24,397 bases of DNA from contig DAOUGD010000188.1 in the NCBI GenBank assembly GCA_034429475.1, positions 1 to 24,397 of the forward strand, given 5' to 3'. This DNA comes from JAKQHY01 sp034429475. Its GTDB lineage: Bacteria > Chloroflexota > Anaerolineae > B4-G1 > SLSP01. Below, piece by piece: positions 1 through 8,203 of this stretch. The stretch's first letter is position 1; the number at the start of each line of letters is the position of its first letter. A program made the position numbers and the translations under genes. The notes beneath the pieces were generated by a model. That model was not told the origin of the DNA and ran no database searches. It saw only the letters and a list, made by a program, of their open reading frames with translations.

Positions 1-37
1 GGGCTGCGCCCGCCAACGAAAAAATACCCTCCTGAAA

Positions 38-51
38 GCGGCTTTAGCCGC
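38..51. repeat. Short REP-like hairpin
   Basis: A five-base-pair GC stem (GCGGC/GCCGC) encloses a TTTA loop. No U-run follows, so it is not a classical terminator. It may be the tail of a palindromic repeat or of a gene lying off the left edge. Confidence 0.3.
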
Positions 52-212
52 AAGCCCTGGCGTAGCGGTGCAGCATCACCCTAATTTTCGGATAGGTTCT
101 AAGTCTAGCAAACTATTTTACCCCAAAATCACAGGCGCATGGATGCGACAAACTTGCGACAATCCCTGGAAATTTTTACGACAGGCTCTTGATAAGATAG
201 GCACAGTTGAAA

Positions 213-235
213 GCGCGCAACGGTTGGCGCGCAAC
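213..235. promoter_or_regulatory. Imperfect palindrome and direct repeat, possible operator
   Basis: GCGCGCAAC occurs twice as a direct repeat (213-221 and 227-235). GCGCGCAAC followed by GTTGGCGCGC also forms an inverted repeat with one bulged base. It lies 15-37 nt before the Shine-Dalgarno of the ABC operon, a position where a repressor or activator could act. No adjacent regulator gene is visible and no convincing -35/-10 pair was found, so the role is inferred from position only. Confidence 0.3.
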
Positions 236-259
236 CAAGCTCATTTTATGGAGGACACT

Positions 260-1159
260 ATGACAGATAACATTATTCAGACCACGGCCCTGACCCGGCG
301 TTTCGGCGACCTCACAGCAGTGGACGGCCTCGCGCTGGCGGTGCCGTGCGGCAGCATCTACGGCTTCCTGGGGCCGAACGGCGCGGGCAAGACCACGACG
401 ATCCGAATGCTGCTCGGCCTCATCCGCCCGGACGCAGGGGACGTGCAGCTCTTTGGACAATCGCTGCGCCGCGCGCCGCTGGCGGCGCTGCGGCAGGTCG
501 GCGCGCTGGTCGAGTCGCCGTCGCTGTATCCGCACCTCACCGGGCGCGAGAATCTGGAGCTGACGCGCCGCCTGATTGACGGGACGCGCGCCCAGGTGGA
601 TCGCGCCCTGTGCATCGTCAAGCTGGACAAGGCGGCGGACCGCCCGGTCAAGACGTACTCGTTGGGGATGCAGCAGCGACTCGGTCTGGCGCTGGCGCTG
701 CTCAATACCCCGGACTTGCTCATCCTCGACGAACCGACCAATGGCCTCGATCCGGCCGGCATCCTCGAAATGCGCGAGTTGATCGCGGGTCTGCCCGCGC
801 AGGGGATCACGGTGTTCCTTTCCAGCCACCTGCTGCGCGAGGTGGAGCAGGTCGCCACCCACATCGGCATCATCCAACAGGGGCGGCTGCGCTTCCAGGG
901 GACGCCGGACGAGCTGCACGCGCAGGTAGATAAGCAGGTGACGCTGGAAGTGGATCAGCCGGAACACGCCAAACTGGTGCTGCGCGAGGCGGGGTGGCAG
1001 ATCCGGCACAACGGCAACCACCGGATCGTCGTCGTCGCCAACAGTCCCTCAGACGTGGCGATGATCAACACGCAGTTGGTTAACCGGAGCATCAACGTCT
1101 ATCACCTGAACCTGGAGCAGCCAACGTTGGAAGACATGTTCCTGAGCTTGACGGCGTGA
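260..1159 (+). CDS. ABC transporter ATP-binding protein, BcrA/LanF (bacitracin/lantibiotic) type
   Basis: This is the ATPase subunit of an exporter, predicted to hydrolyse ATP at the inner face of the membrane and drive the permease encoded two genes downstream. The 299-residue product has a complete nucleotide-binding domain: Walker A GPNGAGKTT at 38-46, signature YSLGMQQRL at 133-141, Walker B LLILDE at 153-158 and switch His 190. The Q-loop glutamine is replaced by glutamate in GALVESPSLY (E85), the 'E-loop' described for lantibiotic-immunity ATPases; this points to the BcrA/LanF branch. The C-terminal ~75 residues match the accessory segment of that branch, ending QPTLEDMFLSLT. The ATG at 260 was chosen because GGAGG (250-254) precedes it by 5 nt; an in-frame ATG at 248 overlaps that site. 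The stop overlaps the GTG of the next gene (GTGA), implying coupled translation. Family assignment is strong; the exported substrate is unknown. Confidence 0.9.
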   Translation: MTDNIIQTTALTRRFGDLTAVDGLALAVPCGSIYGFLGPNGAGKTTTIRMLLGLIRPDAGDVQLFGQSLRRAPLAALRQVGALVESPSLYPHLTGRENLELTRRLIDGTRAQVDRALCIVKLDKAADRPVKTYSLGMQQRLGLALALLNTPDLLILDEPTNGLDPAGILEMRELIAGLPAQGITVFLSSHLLREVEQVATHIGIIQQGRLRFQGTPDELHAQVDKQVTLEVDQPEHAKLVLREAGWQIRHNGNHRIVVVANSPSDVAMINTQLVNRSINVYHLNLEQPTLEDMFLSLTA

Positions 1160-2685
1160 GTCACATGGTACGGATCACTCATCGCCAGTGGATACAGGTT
1201 GTGATAGGTCTATGTTTGATGGCTGCCGGTTGCGGCAGAACGGCAACGCCGCCTACCGGCGATTTACCCGCTTTTATCGGGCAACTCGATGCGCGGATGC
1301 CCGAATGGTTACACCACTATGGAGTGCCAGGCGCGGCAGTGGCTATCGTCCAGCACGGAGAAGTGCGTTGGGTCAAAGGGTATGGATTGGCCGATGTGGC
1401 GCAAGGAGTTCCCGTCACCGCCGAGACAGTCTTTCAAGTGGCTTCGATTTCCAAGCCGGTGACGGCCTGGGGGGTCATGCGGTTGGCGCAACAGGGGCTG
1501 ATCGCTCTGGATGCGCCGGTGGAGACTTATCTGACCCGCTGGCATCTACCCTCTTCAGATTACAACGCCGAAACCGTGACCGTCCGCCGGCTCCTCAGCC
1601 ACTCCGCAGGATTAACAGTGCATGGCTATCCGGGGCTGTCGCCAGAGCAACCGCTGCCATCGCTGGAAGCCTCACTCTCCGGCGACAATGGCGGCGCGGG
1701 TGAAGTACGCCTCACGATGGAACCCGGGGCGCAATACAGTTACTCAGGCGGCGGATACACCCTGCTGCAACTGCTCATTGAGGAAGTCGCCGGCGAGCCT
1801 TTTTCTGCCTACATGCAGCGCGAAGTTCTGGCCCCATTGGGGATGCACGCCAGTAGCTTCGAGTGGCGCGCCGATCTGCGCCCGGCCACGGCTACCGGCT
1901 ACAACGCGGCACAACAGCCCTATCCCAATTACCGCTTCACAGAGCAAGCCGCGGCCGGCCTGTACACTACGGCCCCCGACCTGGCGCGCTTCGTGGCTGC
2001 GGCACTGACCGGGCCTGATGGCGAACCGGCAGGACGAGGAGTGTTAAATCCGGACACGCTCGCCGTGATGGTGACGCCGACCGTAGCACTCCAGGGCATA
2101 GAGGGCAACCTCTTGAATGTATCTATGGGCCTGGGGTATTACAACGAAACCCTGGCGGATGGGACAAAAGCCATCTCCCATAGCGGTTCAAACCGGGGTT
2201 GGCAGAGCGAAGTTATGGCGCTTCCTGAGCGCGGCGCAGGCATTGCGATCCTCACGAACAGCGATCAAGGAGCGCACATCGGGGCGGAAGTGTTGAGCGC
2301 CTGGGGACACTGGCTGGGCGTCGGCGCCCCCGCAAAGTGCAAGGTATACCAAGGGGTTCGCAGCGGCGCGCTAGGCCTGACAGTCCTGCTAGGGTTGGGA
2401 TTGATGTTCAAGATCATGGGGGTTGTCAAAGAAATGCGTTATGGTCGCCGGCAGTGGCTATGGCGGCTCTCTGAGCAGCGCAACCTCTGGCGCTATGTAG
2501 GGGCCGTCCTTGCGGTCCTGCTCGGCACCCTTATCGCCGCAGGCTGGCGACTGGTCGTCCATCCGGTTTTGTTCTCATTGGCTCCTGGACAGGCAAGCTG
2601 GTTAATGCTGAGTGTTGGATTGTGGTGTATCTACGGCGCAGTCGCCGCGCTGCTACGGCCTACAAGAACCGTAGTTTTTCCTTGA
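1156..2685 (+). CDS. Serine beta-lactamase-fold hydrolase (class C/PBP4*-like), lipoprotein with three C-terminal TM segments
   Basis: Predicted envelope hydrolase acting on an amide or ester bond by a Ser-Lys mechanism. Numbered from the GTG start, the 509-residue protein has a signal with a lipobox-like AAGC (Cys26). It has SISK at 97-100 (SxxK nucleophile) and YSG at 196-198, where the family more often has YxN, inside YSGGGY. HSG at 342-344 takes the place of the KTG motif. Residues ~40-375 are the beta-lactamase domain. Three hydrophobic stretches (~404-422, 447-465, 483-500) follow and should hold the catalytic domain outside the membrane. The GTG overlaps the ATPase stop; an ATG three codons later (1165) is an equally possible start. 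Placement between the ATPase and the permease suggests it cleaves or modifies the peptide the exporter handles. It could equally be a D-aminopeptidase, esterase or PBP-like enzyme; no substrate can be read from sequence. Confidence 0.85.
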   Translation: MSHMVRITHRQWIQVVIGLCLMAAGCGRTATPPTGDLPAFIGQLDARMPEWLHHYGVPGAAVAIVQHGEVRWVKGYGLADVAQGVPVTAETVFQVASISKPVTAWGVMRLAQQGLIALDAPVETYLTRWHLPSSDYNAETVTVRRLLSHSAGLTVHGYPGLSPEQPLPSLEASLSGDNGGAGEVRLTMEPGAQYSYSGGGYTLLQLLIEEVAGEPFSAYMQREVLAPLGMHASSFEWRADLRPATATGYNAAQQPYPNYRFTEQAAAGLYTTAPDLARFVAAALTGPDGEPAGRGVLNPDTLAVMVTPTVALQGIEGNLLNVSMGLGYYNETLADGTKAISHSGSNRGWQSEVMALPERGAGIAILTNSDQGAHIGAEVLSAWGHWLGVGAPAKCKVYQGVRSGALGLTVLLGLGLMFKIMGVVKEMRYGRRQWLWRLSEQRNLWRYVGAVLAVLLGTLIAAGWRLVVHPVLFSLAPGQASWLMLSVGLWCIYGAVAALLRPTRTVVFP

Positions 2686-2723
2686 GCTTGTAAATTTCAG
2701 AAAAAAATCAAAGGGGAATACTG

Positions 2724-3521
2724 ATGACAGACATAACACACGCTTTACACGCAGAATGGTTGAAGAGCAAACGCACGCTGGCCTTCTGGCTGGCCTTGAT
2801 TGCCCCGGCGGTCGTCGTGGGCTTGCAGGTGGCGATGATGTGGGATCAATACAACTATCACCTCGAGCAGAGCAAACTGTTCGGCTCGGCCTGGGTTTTC
2901 TACACCCAGCAGACGCTGGTGATCTGGACGCTGTTAATGCTGCCGCTCTTCGTGACGCTGGAAACGGCGTTGGTGGCGCAGTGGGAACATCGCAGTCAGC
3001 AATGGCGGCGGCTTTTCGCGCTGCCGGTGTCGCGTTGGGCGCTCTACGCGGCTAAGTATCTCTGCGGCGTGGCCCTCATCGGCCTGAGCAGCATAGTGCT
3101 GATTGCTCTTATCCTACTGACCGGGGTGATCTTCCGCCAGGTGTTCCCCGGCCTGGGCTTCGAGGCTGCGCCGCCGGTGCGCGAGCTGGCCCTGTACGGA
3201 CTGCTCATGTTCCTGGGAAGCTGGCTCATCATCGCCATCCAAACCTGGGTAGCACAACGTTGGTCGAGTTTCGCCGTCCCCTGCGCCGTGGGCATCGCCT
3301 TCACCATCGCCGGCGTGATCGTCATTCAGAGCGAGTACGCCGGTTACTATCCCTACACCCTGCCCGCCCTCGTCGCCAACGGCTTCAGTGAGAACATCAG
3401 CGCGCTGAACATTCTCGAAGAGGGCGTGCTGCCCGTCAAAGAACTGCTGTTCGGCAGCGTCGGCGGCCTCGTTGCAGCGGCGCTGGGCGGCTGGCACTTC
3501 ATCCGGCGGGATGTGCTGTAA
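2724..3521 (+). CDS. ABC-2 type transporter permease (BcrB/LanE-G-like)
   Basis: Membrane subunit expected to pair with the ATPase encoded at 260-1159. The 265-residue protein has about six hydrophobic helices (~19-38, 64-84, 112-136, 155-175, 184-203, 240-260). It begins with the amphipathic ALHAEWLKSKRTLAFWLALI stretch usual for ABC-2 permeases of antibiotic-immunity systems. The AGGGGA Shine-Dalgarno at 2712-2717 lies 6 nt before the ATG. It is separated from the hydrolase stop by 38 nt and is presumably in the same transcript. No second permease gene follows; a homodimer is likely, or the partner lies elsewhere. Its stop codon is followed at once by an octamer repeat array and hairpin. 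Confidence 0.82.
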   Translation: MTDITHALHAEWLKSKRTLAFWLALIAPAVVVGLQVAMMWDQYNYHLEQSKLFGSAWVFYTQQTLVIWTLLMLPLFVTLETALVAQWEHRSQQWRRLFALPVSRWALYAAKYLCGVALIGLSSIVLIALILLTGVIFRQVFPGLGFEAAPPVRELALYGLLMFLGSWLIIAIQTWVAQRWSSFAVPCAVGIAFTIAGVIVIQSEYAGYYPYTLPALVANGFSENISALNILEEGVLPVKELLFGSVGGLVAAALGGWHFIRRDVL

Positions 3522-3630
3522 CGAGAAAGCGACAAAGCGACAAAGCGATAAAGCGACAAGGTGACAAGGTGACAAAATCACCCCGTCACCTTGTCACTCC
3601 CTCTCCCCCTCTCCCCCTCTCCCCCTCTCC
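3522..3630. repeat. Octamer tandem array with 13-bp inverted repeat, followed by a CTCTCCCC array
   Basis: Directly after the permease stop, six 8-bp units (consensus GCGACAAA, later GTGACAAG) run in perfect phase from 3529 to 3576. GTGACAAGGTGAC at 3561-3573 is exactly complementary to 3585-3597, giving a 13-bp stem with an 11-nt loop. A second octamer, CTCTCCCC, then repeats about four times (3601-3630). The stem could end transcription or protect the operon mRNA, but no U-run follows. The same octamer recurs, inverted, at 17756-17771. Confidence 0.85.
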
Positions 3631-3699
3631 ACTTGCGGCTTCGGGCAAATCGTGATAGGCTACAGATATGCGCTCTTACCTATCAGGAGGATAAGCCAA

Positions 3700-6276
3700 A
3701 TGAAGCCTAGACCCATTAAGACGTTTTCAATTATCCCGGCCCTGCCGGAACCCCTGAAGCCCTTGTGGGACCTCGCCTACAACCTGCGCTGGGCCTGGAA
3801 GCACGAAATCATCGAACTTTTCCGCCGCCTGGACAGCGACTTGTGGGAGACGACCGGGCACAATCCCGTGTTGATGCTCGGCACCATTGATCAGGCCCGC
3901 CTGGAAGCCGCCACCCACAACGTGGGCTTTATGGCGCAACTGGAACGGCTCACGGAATATCTGAATGAGCATCTGGAAGAGAAAGCCCTCGGCTGGTTCA
4001 ACCGCACCCACGGACAGACCTCCGATCCGCTCATCGCCTATTTTTCCTTCGAGTTCGGCATCACCGAATGTCTGACCATCTTTGCGGGCGGCCTGGGCAT
4101 TCTATCGGGCGACCATATGAAATCGTCCAGCGACCTGGGGATGCCGCTCGTCGGTGTGGGCTTGCTCTATCAGCAAGGCTACTTCCGCCAGTACCTCACC
4201 CAGGCCGGCTGGCAACAGGAAGCCTACGAGGATAACCACTTCGACAACCTGCCGCTCACGCTGGAGCGCACGCCGGAAGGCAAGCCCCTCACCGTCACCG
4301 TAGACCTGCCGGGGCGCGTCCTCACGGCGCGAATCTGGCGCGCGCAGGTAGGCCGCAACGCGCTGTATTTGCTGGACACCAACATCCCCCAAAACACCCC
4401 CGGCGACCGGGACGTCACCGACCAACTCTACGGCGGCGATCAGGACATGCGCATCCGCCAGGAGATTTTGCTCGGCGTCGGCGGCTACCGCGTGCTGGAA
4501 GCGCTGGGGTTGACGCCGACCGTCTTCCACATGAATGAGGGCCACGCGGCGTTCCTGGGATTGGAACGCACGCACCGGCTGATGCAGACGCACAGCCTGA
4601 GCTTCGAGGAAGCGCGCGAAGCGGCCTCCGCCGGGCTGGTCTTCACCACCCACACCCCCGTCCCCGCCGGCCACGACCGCTTCTCCCCGGCCATGATGGA
4701 GCATTACTTCGGCGAGTTTGCCACCCAAAAACTGCGTATGCCCTGGAACGATTTCATGGCATTGGGTCGCCAGAACCCCTTCGACTACGGCGAACCGTTC
4801 TGCATGACCATCCTGGCGCTGCGGACGGCGGCCTTCAGCAACGGCGTGAGCCGCCTCCACGGCGAGGTCAGCCGCGAGATGTGGCAAGGGTTGTGGCCCG
4901 GCGTCCCAACGGGAGAAATTCCCATCACGCACGTCACCAACGGCGTCCACCTCCTCTCGTGGCTTTCGCGCGATTTGAAGACCCTGTTCGACCGTTACCT
5001 CGGCCCGCATTGGCGCGAGGAGCCGGTGGACGCGACCTCGTGGCGGCAGGTGGAGCACATCGCCTCGGAGGAACTTTGGCGCACGCACGAGCGCCGCCGG
5101 GAGCGGCTGGTCAGCTTCACCCGGCTCCGGCTGCGCCAACAGCTCGAGCAACGCGGCGCGGCGCAGAGCGAAATCGAGGAGGCCGACGAGGTGCTCGATC
5201 CCAACGCGCTCACCATCGGCTTTGCGCGACGCTTTGCCACCTACAAGCGCGCCACCCTGTTGATGAGCGACCCGGAGCGCCTGGCGCGCCTGCTCAACGA
5301 CCCGGAGCGCCCGGTGCAATTCATCTTCGCCGGCAAGGCGCACCCTTACGACAATCCCGGCAAAGAACTAATCCAGCAGATTCTCAACCTGAGCCGCCAG
5401 GAAGGGTTCCGCCGCCACATCGTCTTCTTAGAAGATTACGACATGACGATTGCGCGTTACATGGTGCAGGGCGCAGACGTGTGGCTCAACACCCCCCGAC
5501 GCCCCCGCGAGGCCAGCGGCACCAGCGGGATGAAGGCCGCCGCCAACGGCGTGCTTAATCTCAGCATCCTCGACGGCTGGTGGGACGAGGCGTACACCTC
5601 CGAGGTCGGCTGGGCCATCGGGCGCGGCGAACTCTACGCCGATGAGAAATACCAGGATCAGGTAGAGGCAGAAGCTTTGTACGATCTGTTGGAACGCGAC
5701 GTCGTGCCGCTGTTCTACGAACGCGGGCGCGACCGGTTGCCCCGGCGCTGGATTGACAAGATGAAAGCCTGCATCGCCGCGCTGTCGCACTTCTTCAACA
5801 CCAATCGGATGGTGGCGGAATACACCGACCGGTTCTACATGCCGGCCGCGCACCGTTACGCAGAACTGACCGCCGACGCCATGGCGCGGACCAGAGCCTT
5901 GGCCGCGTGGAAATTGCGTCTCTACGCCAACTGGGAGCAGATCCGCATCGAGTGGGTGGAGAGCGAACTCCCCAACGCCATCAAAGTGGGAGCGCCGGTG
6001 ACGGTGAACACGCAGGTCTACCTCGGCGCGCTGAAGCCGGAGGATGTGTGCGTGCAACTCTACACGGGGCTGGTCAATCCCCAGGGAGACATCGTCAAGG
6101 GCAGCGCCACGCCGATGAAGCCCATCGAACGGATGGGCGAGGGCCGCTACTTCTTCTCCGCCAGCGTCGCCGGCGCGATGAGCGGCCTGCACGGCTACAC
6201 CGTCCGCGTCCTGCCCTCCCACCCCGATCTGGTGACGCCTTTTCTGCCGGGTTTCATCAAATGGGCGGAGTCCTGA
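3700..6276 (+). CDS. glgP: Alpha-glucan phosphorylase (GT35, DUF3417-containing short type)
   Basis: Cytoplasmic pyridoxal-phosphate enzyme that releases glucose 1-phosphate from glycogen-type or malto-oligosaccharide chains using phosphate. The 858-residue protein belongs to the TIGR02094-like branch. The N-terminal DUF3417 region (~1-110) contains WDLAYNLRWAW. The catalytic core has MNEGHAAFLGLERTH and THVTNGVH, then EASGTSGMK at 604-612, whose Lys612 corresponds to the PLP-binding lysine of classical phosphorylases (EASGTGNMK there). A C-terminal beta-rich extension (~745-858) is typical of this branch. The ATG at 3700 follows AGGAGG (3685-3690) by 9 nt; the longer open frame upstream (from 3652) is not preceded by such a site. 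It is monocistronic and ends in a strong terminator. It may be named glgP or malP; chain-length preference cannot be read. Confidence 0.93.
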   Translation: MKPRPIKTFSIIPALPEPLKPLWDLAYNLRWAWKHEIIELFRRLDSDLWETTGHNPVLMLGTIDQARLEAATHNVGFMAQLERLTEYLNEHLEEKALGWFNRTHGQTSDPLIAYFSFEFGITECLTIFAGGLGILSGDHMKSSSDLGMPLVGVGLLYQQGYFRQYLTQAGWQQEAYEDNHFDNLPLTLERTPEGKPLTVTVDLPGRVLTARIWRAQVGRNALYLLDTNIPQNTPGDRDVTDQLYGGDQDMRIRQEILLGVGGYRVLEALGLTPTVFHMNEGHAAFLGLERTHRLMQTHSLSFEEAREAASAGLVFTTHTPVPAGHDRFSPAMMEHYFGEFATQKLRMPWNDFMALGRQNPFDYGEPFCMTILALRTAAFSNGVSRLHGEVSREMWQGLWPGVPTGEIPITHVTNGVHLLSWLSRDLKTLFDRYLGPHWREEPVDATSWRQVEHIASEELWRTHERRRERLVSFTRLRLRQQLEQRGAAQSEIEEADEVLDPNALTIGFARRFATYKRATLLMSDPERLARLLNDPERPVQFIFAGKAHPYDNPGKELIQQILNLSRQEGFRRHIVFLEDYDMTIARYMVQGADVWLNTPRRPREASGTSGMKAAANGVLNLSILDGWWDEAYTSEVGWAIGRGELYADEKYQDQVEAEALYDLLERDVVPLFYERGRDRLPRRWIDKMKACIAALSHFFNTNRMVAEYTDRFYMPAAHRYAELTADAMARTRALAAWKLRLYANWEQIRIEWVESELPNAIKVGAPVTVNTQVYLGALKPEDVCVQLYTGLVNPQGDIVKGSATPMKPIERMGEGRYFFSASVAGAMSGLHGYTVRVLPSHPDLVTPFLPGFIKWAES

Positions 6277-6284
6277 AGGAAAAG

Positions 6285-6322
6285 TATAAAAAAAACGGCG
6301 GGAGTACCCGCCGTTTTTTATA
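6285..6322. terminator. Bidirectional intrinsic terminator between glgP and prmC
   Basis: CGGCGGG (6296-6302), an AGTA loop and CCCGCCG (6307-6313) form a GC stem. It is flanked by eight A on the left and six T on the right, so a U-run follows the stem on either strand. It lies 9 nt after the glgP stop and 3 nt after the prmC stop on the other strand, serving both convergent units. Confidence 0.93.
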
Positions 6323-6324
6323 CC

Positions 6325-7185
6325 TCAGAAGATCTTCAAAACTCGCGCCTTTCCTGCAAGATCGGGGAGAACTTGTACACTGGCCTGGGGAAACGCCGCC
6401 TGCGCCAATGCCTGAGCCGTGTCTCCCTGCCGCCCGCCAATCTCAATCAATATCAGGCCGCCAGGCCGCACGCGCTGCACCGCCTGCGCCAGCAGCCGCC
6501 GGATCGCGTCCAGCCCATCCACGCCGGAGGTGAGCGCCAGGCGCGGTTCCTGCCGCACGGAAAGCGGCAGCGCATCCCACTCCGTCTCGGCAACATAGGG
6601 CGGGTTGCTCACCAGCACGTCCACCGGCTCGGTCAACGGCGACAGCAAATCGCCCACCAAAAACGTGATGCGCGACCTGACGCCGTGCCGTTCCGCGTTG
6701 GCGCGGGCGACGTCCAGCGCGGCGGCGGAGATGTCAGTGGCATAAAAGTGCGCATCTGGCGTGTGGATTGCCAGCGTCACGGCGATGCAGCCGGAGCCGG
6801 TTCCCACGTCCACCACCGTCGCCGTTGGATGGGATTTGAGCCAGGCCAGCGCTTCCTCCACCAGCAACTCCGTCTCCGGGCGCGGAATCAACACGTCCGG
6901 CGTGACAGCAAAATCCAATCCGTAAAACTCAATATGCCCCGTAATGTACGGCAACGGCACTCCCGCCGCCCGCCGCCCCACCCCATCCGTGAAGCGTGCC
7001 GCCTGCTCCGGGGTCAACGCCGCTTCGGGGTGCGCCAGCAAAAACGTGCGCGGATGTTCCAAGATGCGCGCCAGCAGCACTTCCGCTTCTAGTCGAGGGC
7101 TGTCGGTGATGGCGCGTAACCCAGCAGTCGCCTCATCCAGTGCCTTCTCTACGCAATACGCACTACGCACTACGTTATCGCACAA
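6325..7185 (-). CDS. prmC: Peptide chain release factor N5-glutamine methyltransferase
   Basis: SAM-dependent enzyme that methylates the glutamine of the GGQ motif in release factors RF1 and RF2, raising termination efficiency. Visible motifs (from the TTG start, 286 residues) are GHIEFYG at 83-89, IPRPETE at 100-106, SAM motif I VDVGTGSG at 125-132 and the catalytic NPPY at 194-197. The start is uncertain. TTG at 7185 overlaps the end of the DUF58 gene by 11 nt and has GAGGGG just upstream; GTG at 7170 is the alternative. Codons ~5-12 are encoded by a heptamer array (7150-7174), so the first residues are probably not ancestral. It is likely translated in coupling with the DUF58 gene. Function is near certain; only the N-terminus is in doubt. 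Confidence 0.92.
   Translation of the reverse strand: MCDNVVRSAYCVEKALDEATAGLRAITDSPRLEAEVLLARILEHPRTFLLAHPEAALTPEQAARFTDGVGRRAAGVPLPYITGHIEFYGLDFAVTPDVLIPRPETELLVEEALAWLKSHPTATVVDVGTGSGCIAVTLAIHTPDAHFYATDISAAALDVARANAERHGVRSRITFLVGDLLSPLTEPVDVLVSNPPYVAETEWDALPLSVRQEPRLALTSGVDGLDAIRRLLAQAVQRVRPGGLILIEIGGRQGDTAQALAQAAFPQASVQVLPDLAGKARVLKIF
7150..7174. repeat. TACGCAN heptamer array across the DUF58/prmC junction
   Basis: TACGCAA, TACGCAC, TACGCAC and TACG follow in phase. The array covers the proposed prmC start region and ends at the base before the DUF58 stop codon (7175-7177). The same heptamer forms the array at 8100-8169, 0.9 kb away. Confidence 0.8.
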
Positions 7186-8059
7186 TCCCCGCCCCTCGCA
7201 AGTTTTCCAGGATCAGCCGCCGCAATGGGATATCTGCGCGAAGCAGCGCGTAACGTCCGCCGTGCTTGCCGACCGTCGCCCGCAGTTCTGCCTGCCATTC
7301 GCCCAACCGCTGCTGGTACGCGGACAGCGCCGCGCCATCTATCGTCATCTCGCGCTTGTCGCCGGTCTCGGCGTCCACCAGGCGCAGGTCGCCGCGTAGG
7401 GTGGGCGACAGTTCTTCGGGCAGCAGCAGGTGGAGCAGGACGACCTCGTGGCCGCGCCCGGCCAGCGCCGCGATGCCTTCGGAGAGGCCGTCGGGGTCGT
7501 AGCCGTCCGTGAGGAGCAGCGTCAGGCCCGGCCGGCCCACGCGCGCGGCAAAGTCGCGCAGGGCGGCGGCCAACGGCGATGCGCCGGCGGAAGCCGCCAC
7601 GCCCGCGCACCACATCTGCCAGCGCGGGAGCTGCGCTCGGCCCCGGCCCGGCCCCCACAACGCCGCCGCGCCGCCGTACAGCACCGCGCCGTGGAGCGCG
7701 TCGCCGCCCAGGAGGGCCAACGCGCCGAGCGCCGCCGCCACCTGCTGCGCCGCGCGCCAACGCGCCCCCATCCCGCCGTCTTCGGCCCACCCCATCGAAG
7801 CGCTGCCGTCGAGCAAGACGCTCACGGCCAAGTCTTCCTCTTCCTCGTAGAGCCGCACGTAAGGGCGATCCAGCCGCGCGTAGAGGTTCCAATCCACGCG
7901 GCGCGGGTCGTCGCCGGGCGCGTAATCGCGGTAGTCGGCGAATTCCAGCCCGGTTCCCCGGCGCGTGGAACGGCGCTCGCCCCACGTCCCGCCGCGGCGG
8001 CGCTTGCGGGTCACAAAACGCAAGTTGGTCAAAAAAGCAAAATTGGCATCGGGCTCCAT
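7175..8059 (-). CDS. DUF58 domain protein (vWA-like)
   Basis: The 294-residue protein carries the DUF58 hallmarks. GDDPRRVDWNLYARLDRPY at 49-67 matches the conserved (D)DxRxIDW box, and DGSASM at 84-89 is a MIDAS-like DxSxS metal motif of a von Willebrand A-type fold. In many bacteria DUF58 genes lie beside MoxR AAA ATPases and act as their partners; no moxR gene is present here, so the cellular role is open. The ATG at 8059 was chosen over an upstream in-frame codon at 8092 because the domain starts there and a TAAAAT box lies 7 nt upstream (8067-8072). That spacing would give a leaderless mRNA; no Shine-Dalgarno is seen. prmC follows with an 11-nt overlap. Confidence 0.85.
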   Translation of the reverse strand: MEPDANFAFLTNLRFVTRKRRRGGTWGERRSTRRGTGLEFADYRDYAPGDDPRRVDWNLYARLDRPYVRLYEEEEDLAVSVLLDGSASMGWAEDGGMGARWRAAQQVAAALGALALLGGDALHGAVLYGGAAALWGPGRGRAQLPRWQMWCAGVAASAGASPLAAALRDFAARVGRPGLTLLLTDGYDPDGLSEGIAALAGRGHEVVLLHLLLPEELSPTLRGDLRLVDAETGDKREMTIDGAALSAYQQRLGEWQAELRATVGKHGGRYALLRADIPLRRLILENLRGAGIVR

Positions 8060-8066
8060 CAAGAAG

Positions 8067-8097
8067 ATTTTACCATAAGAACGACAAAGCACGCCAA
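8067..8097 (-). promoter_or_regulatory. Possible promoter of the DUF58-prmC operon (leaderless)
   Basis: On the minus strand TTGGCG (8097-8092) and TAAAAT (8072-8067) are 19 bp apart, and the -10 box ends 7 nt before the ATG at 8059. The -35 match and spacing are weak; the -10 geometry is the main argument. Confidence 0.4.
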
Positions 8098-8099
8098 AC

Positions 8100-8169
8100 G
8101 TATTGCGTATTGCGTATTGCGTATTCCATTTATTTACGCAATACGGACTACGAAATACGCTCTACGCAT
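8100..8169. repeat. GTATTGC / TACGCAA inverted heptamer arrays between divergent genes
   Basis: GTATTGC repeats 3.7 times (8100-8125). A 9-nt spacer follows, and then five TACGNAN units run from 8135 to 8169. TACGCAA is the reverse complement of a rotation of the first heptamer, so the two halves can form a long imperfect hairpin. The array separates the divergent DUF58 and YraN genes, and its last unit touches the TTGACA box of the yraN promoter. Confidence 0.85.
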
Positions 8170-8197
8170 TTGACACGCTCTTGCTTTGCACTACGAT
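8170..8197 (+). promoter_or_regulatory. Predicted sigma70-type promoter of the YraN gene (leaderless)
   Basis: TTGACA at 8170-8175 and TACGAT at 8192-8197 are 16 bp apart. The -10 box ends 6 nt before the ATG at 8204, so transcription would begin at or next to the start codon. This agrees with the lack of a Shine-Dalgarno. Confidence 0.6.
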
Positions 8198-8203
8198 GAC
8201 GGT

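Larger units (their letters stand above)
1..259. other. Intergenic region upstream of the ABC operon
   Basis: No gene is supported here. Two structures are visible. One is a short hairpin at 38-51 (GCGGC, TTTA loop, GCCGC) of the REP-like kind. The other is an imperfect palindrome at 213-232 (see its own entry). An open frame runs upstream of the ATPase start, but it lacks family similarity, and the Shine-Dalgarno at 250-254 marks the real start. Confidence 0.5.

Noticed and set aside
68..259. N-terminal extension of the ATPase from 68
   Set aside because: The extra 64 residues have no ABC similarity, and GGAGG sits directly before the ATG at 260.
3602..3630. Polypyrimidine tract as a transcription signal
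   Set aside because: It is four copies of CTCTCCCC belonging to the repeat class; no known bacterial signal fits.
4102..5343. 413-codon minus-strand frame
   Set aside because: Shadow of the phosphorylase; no ribosome-binding site or family signature.
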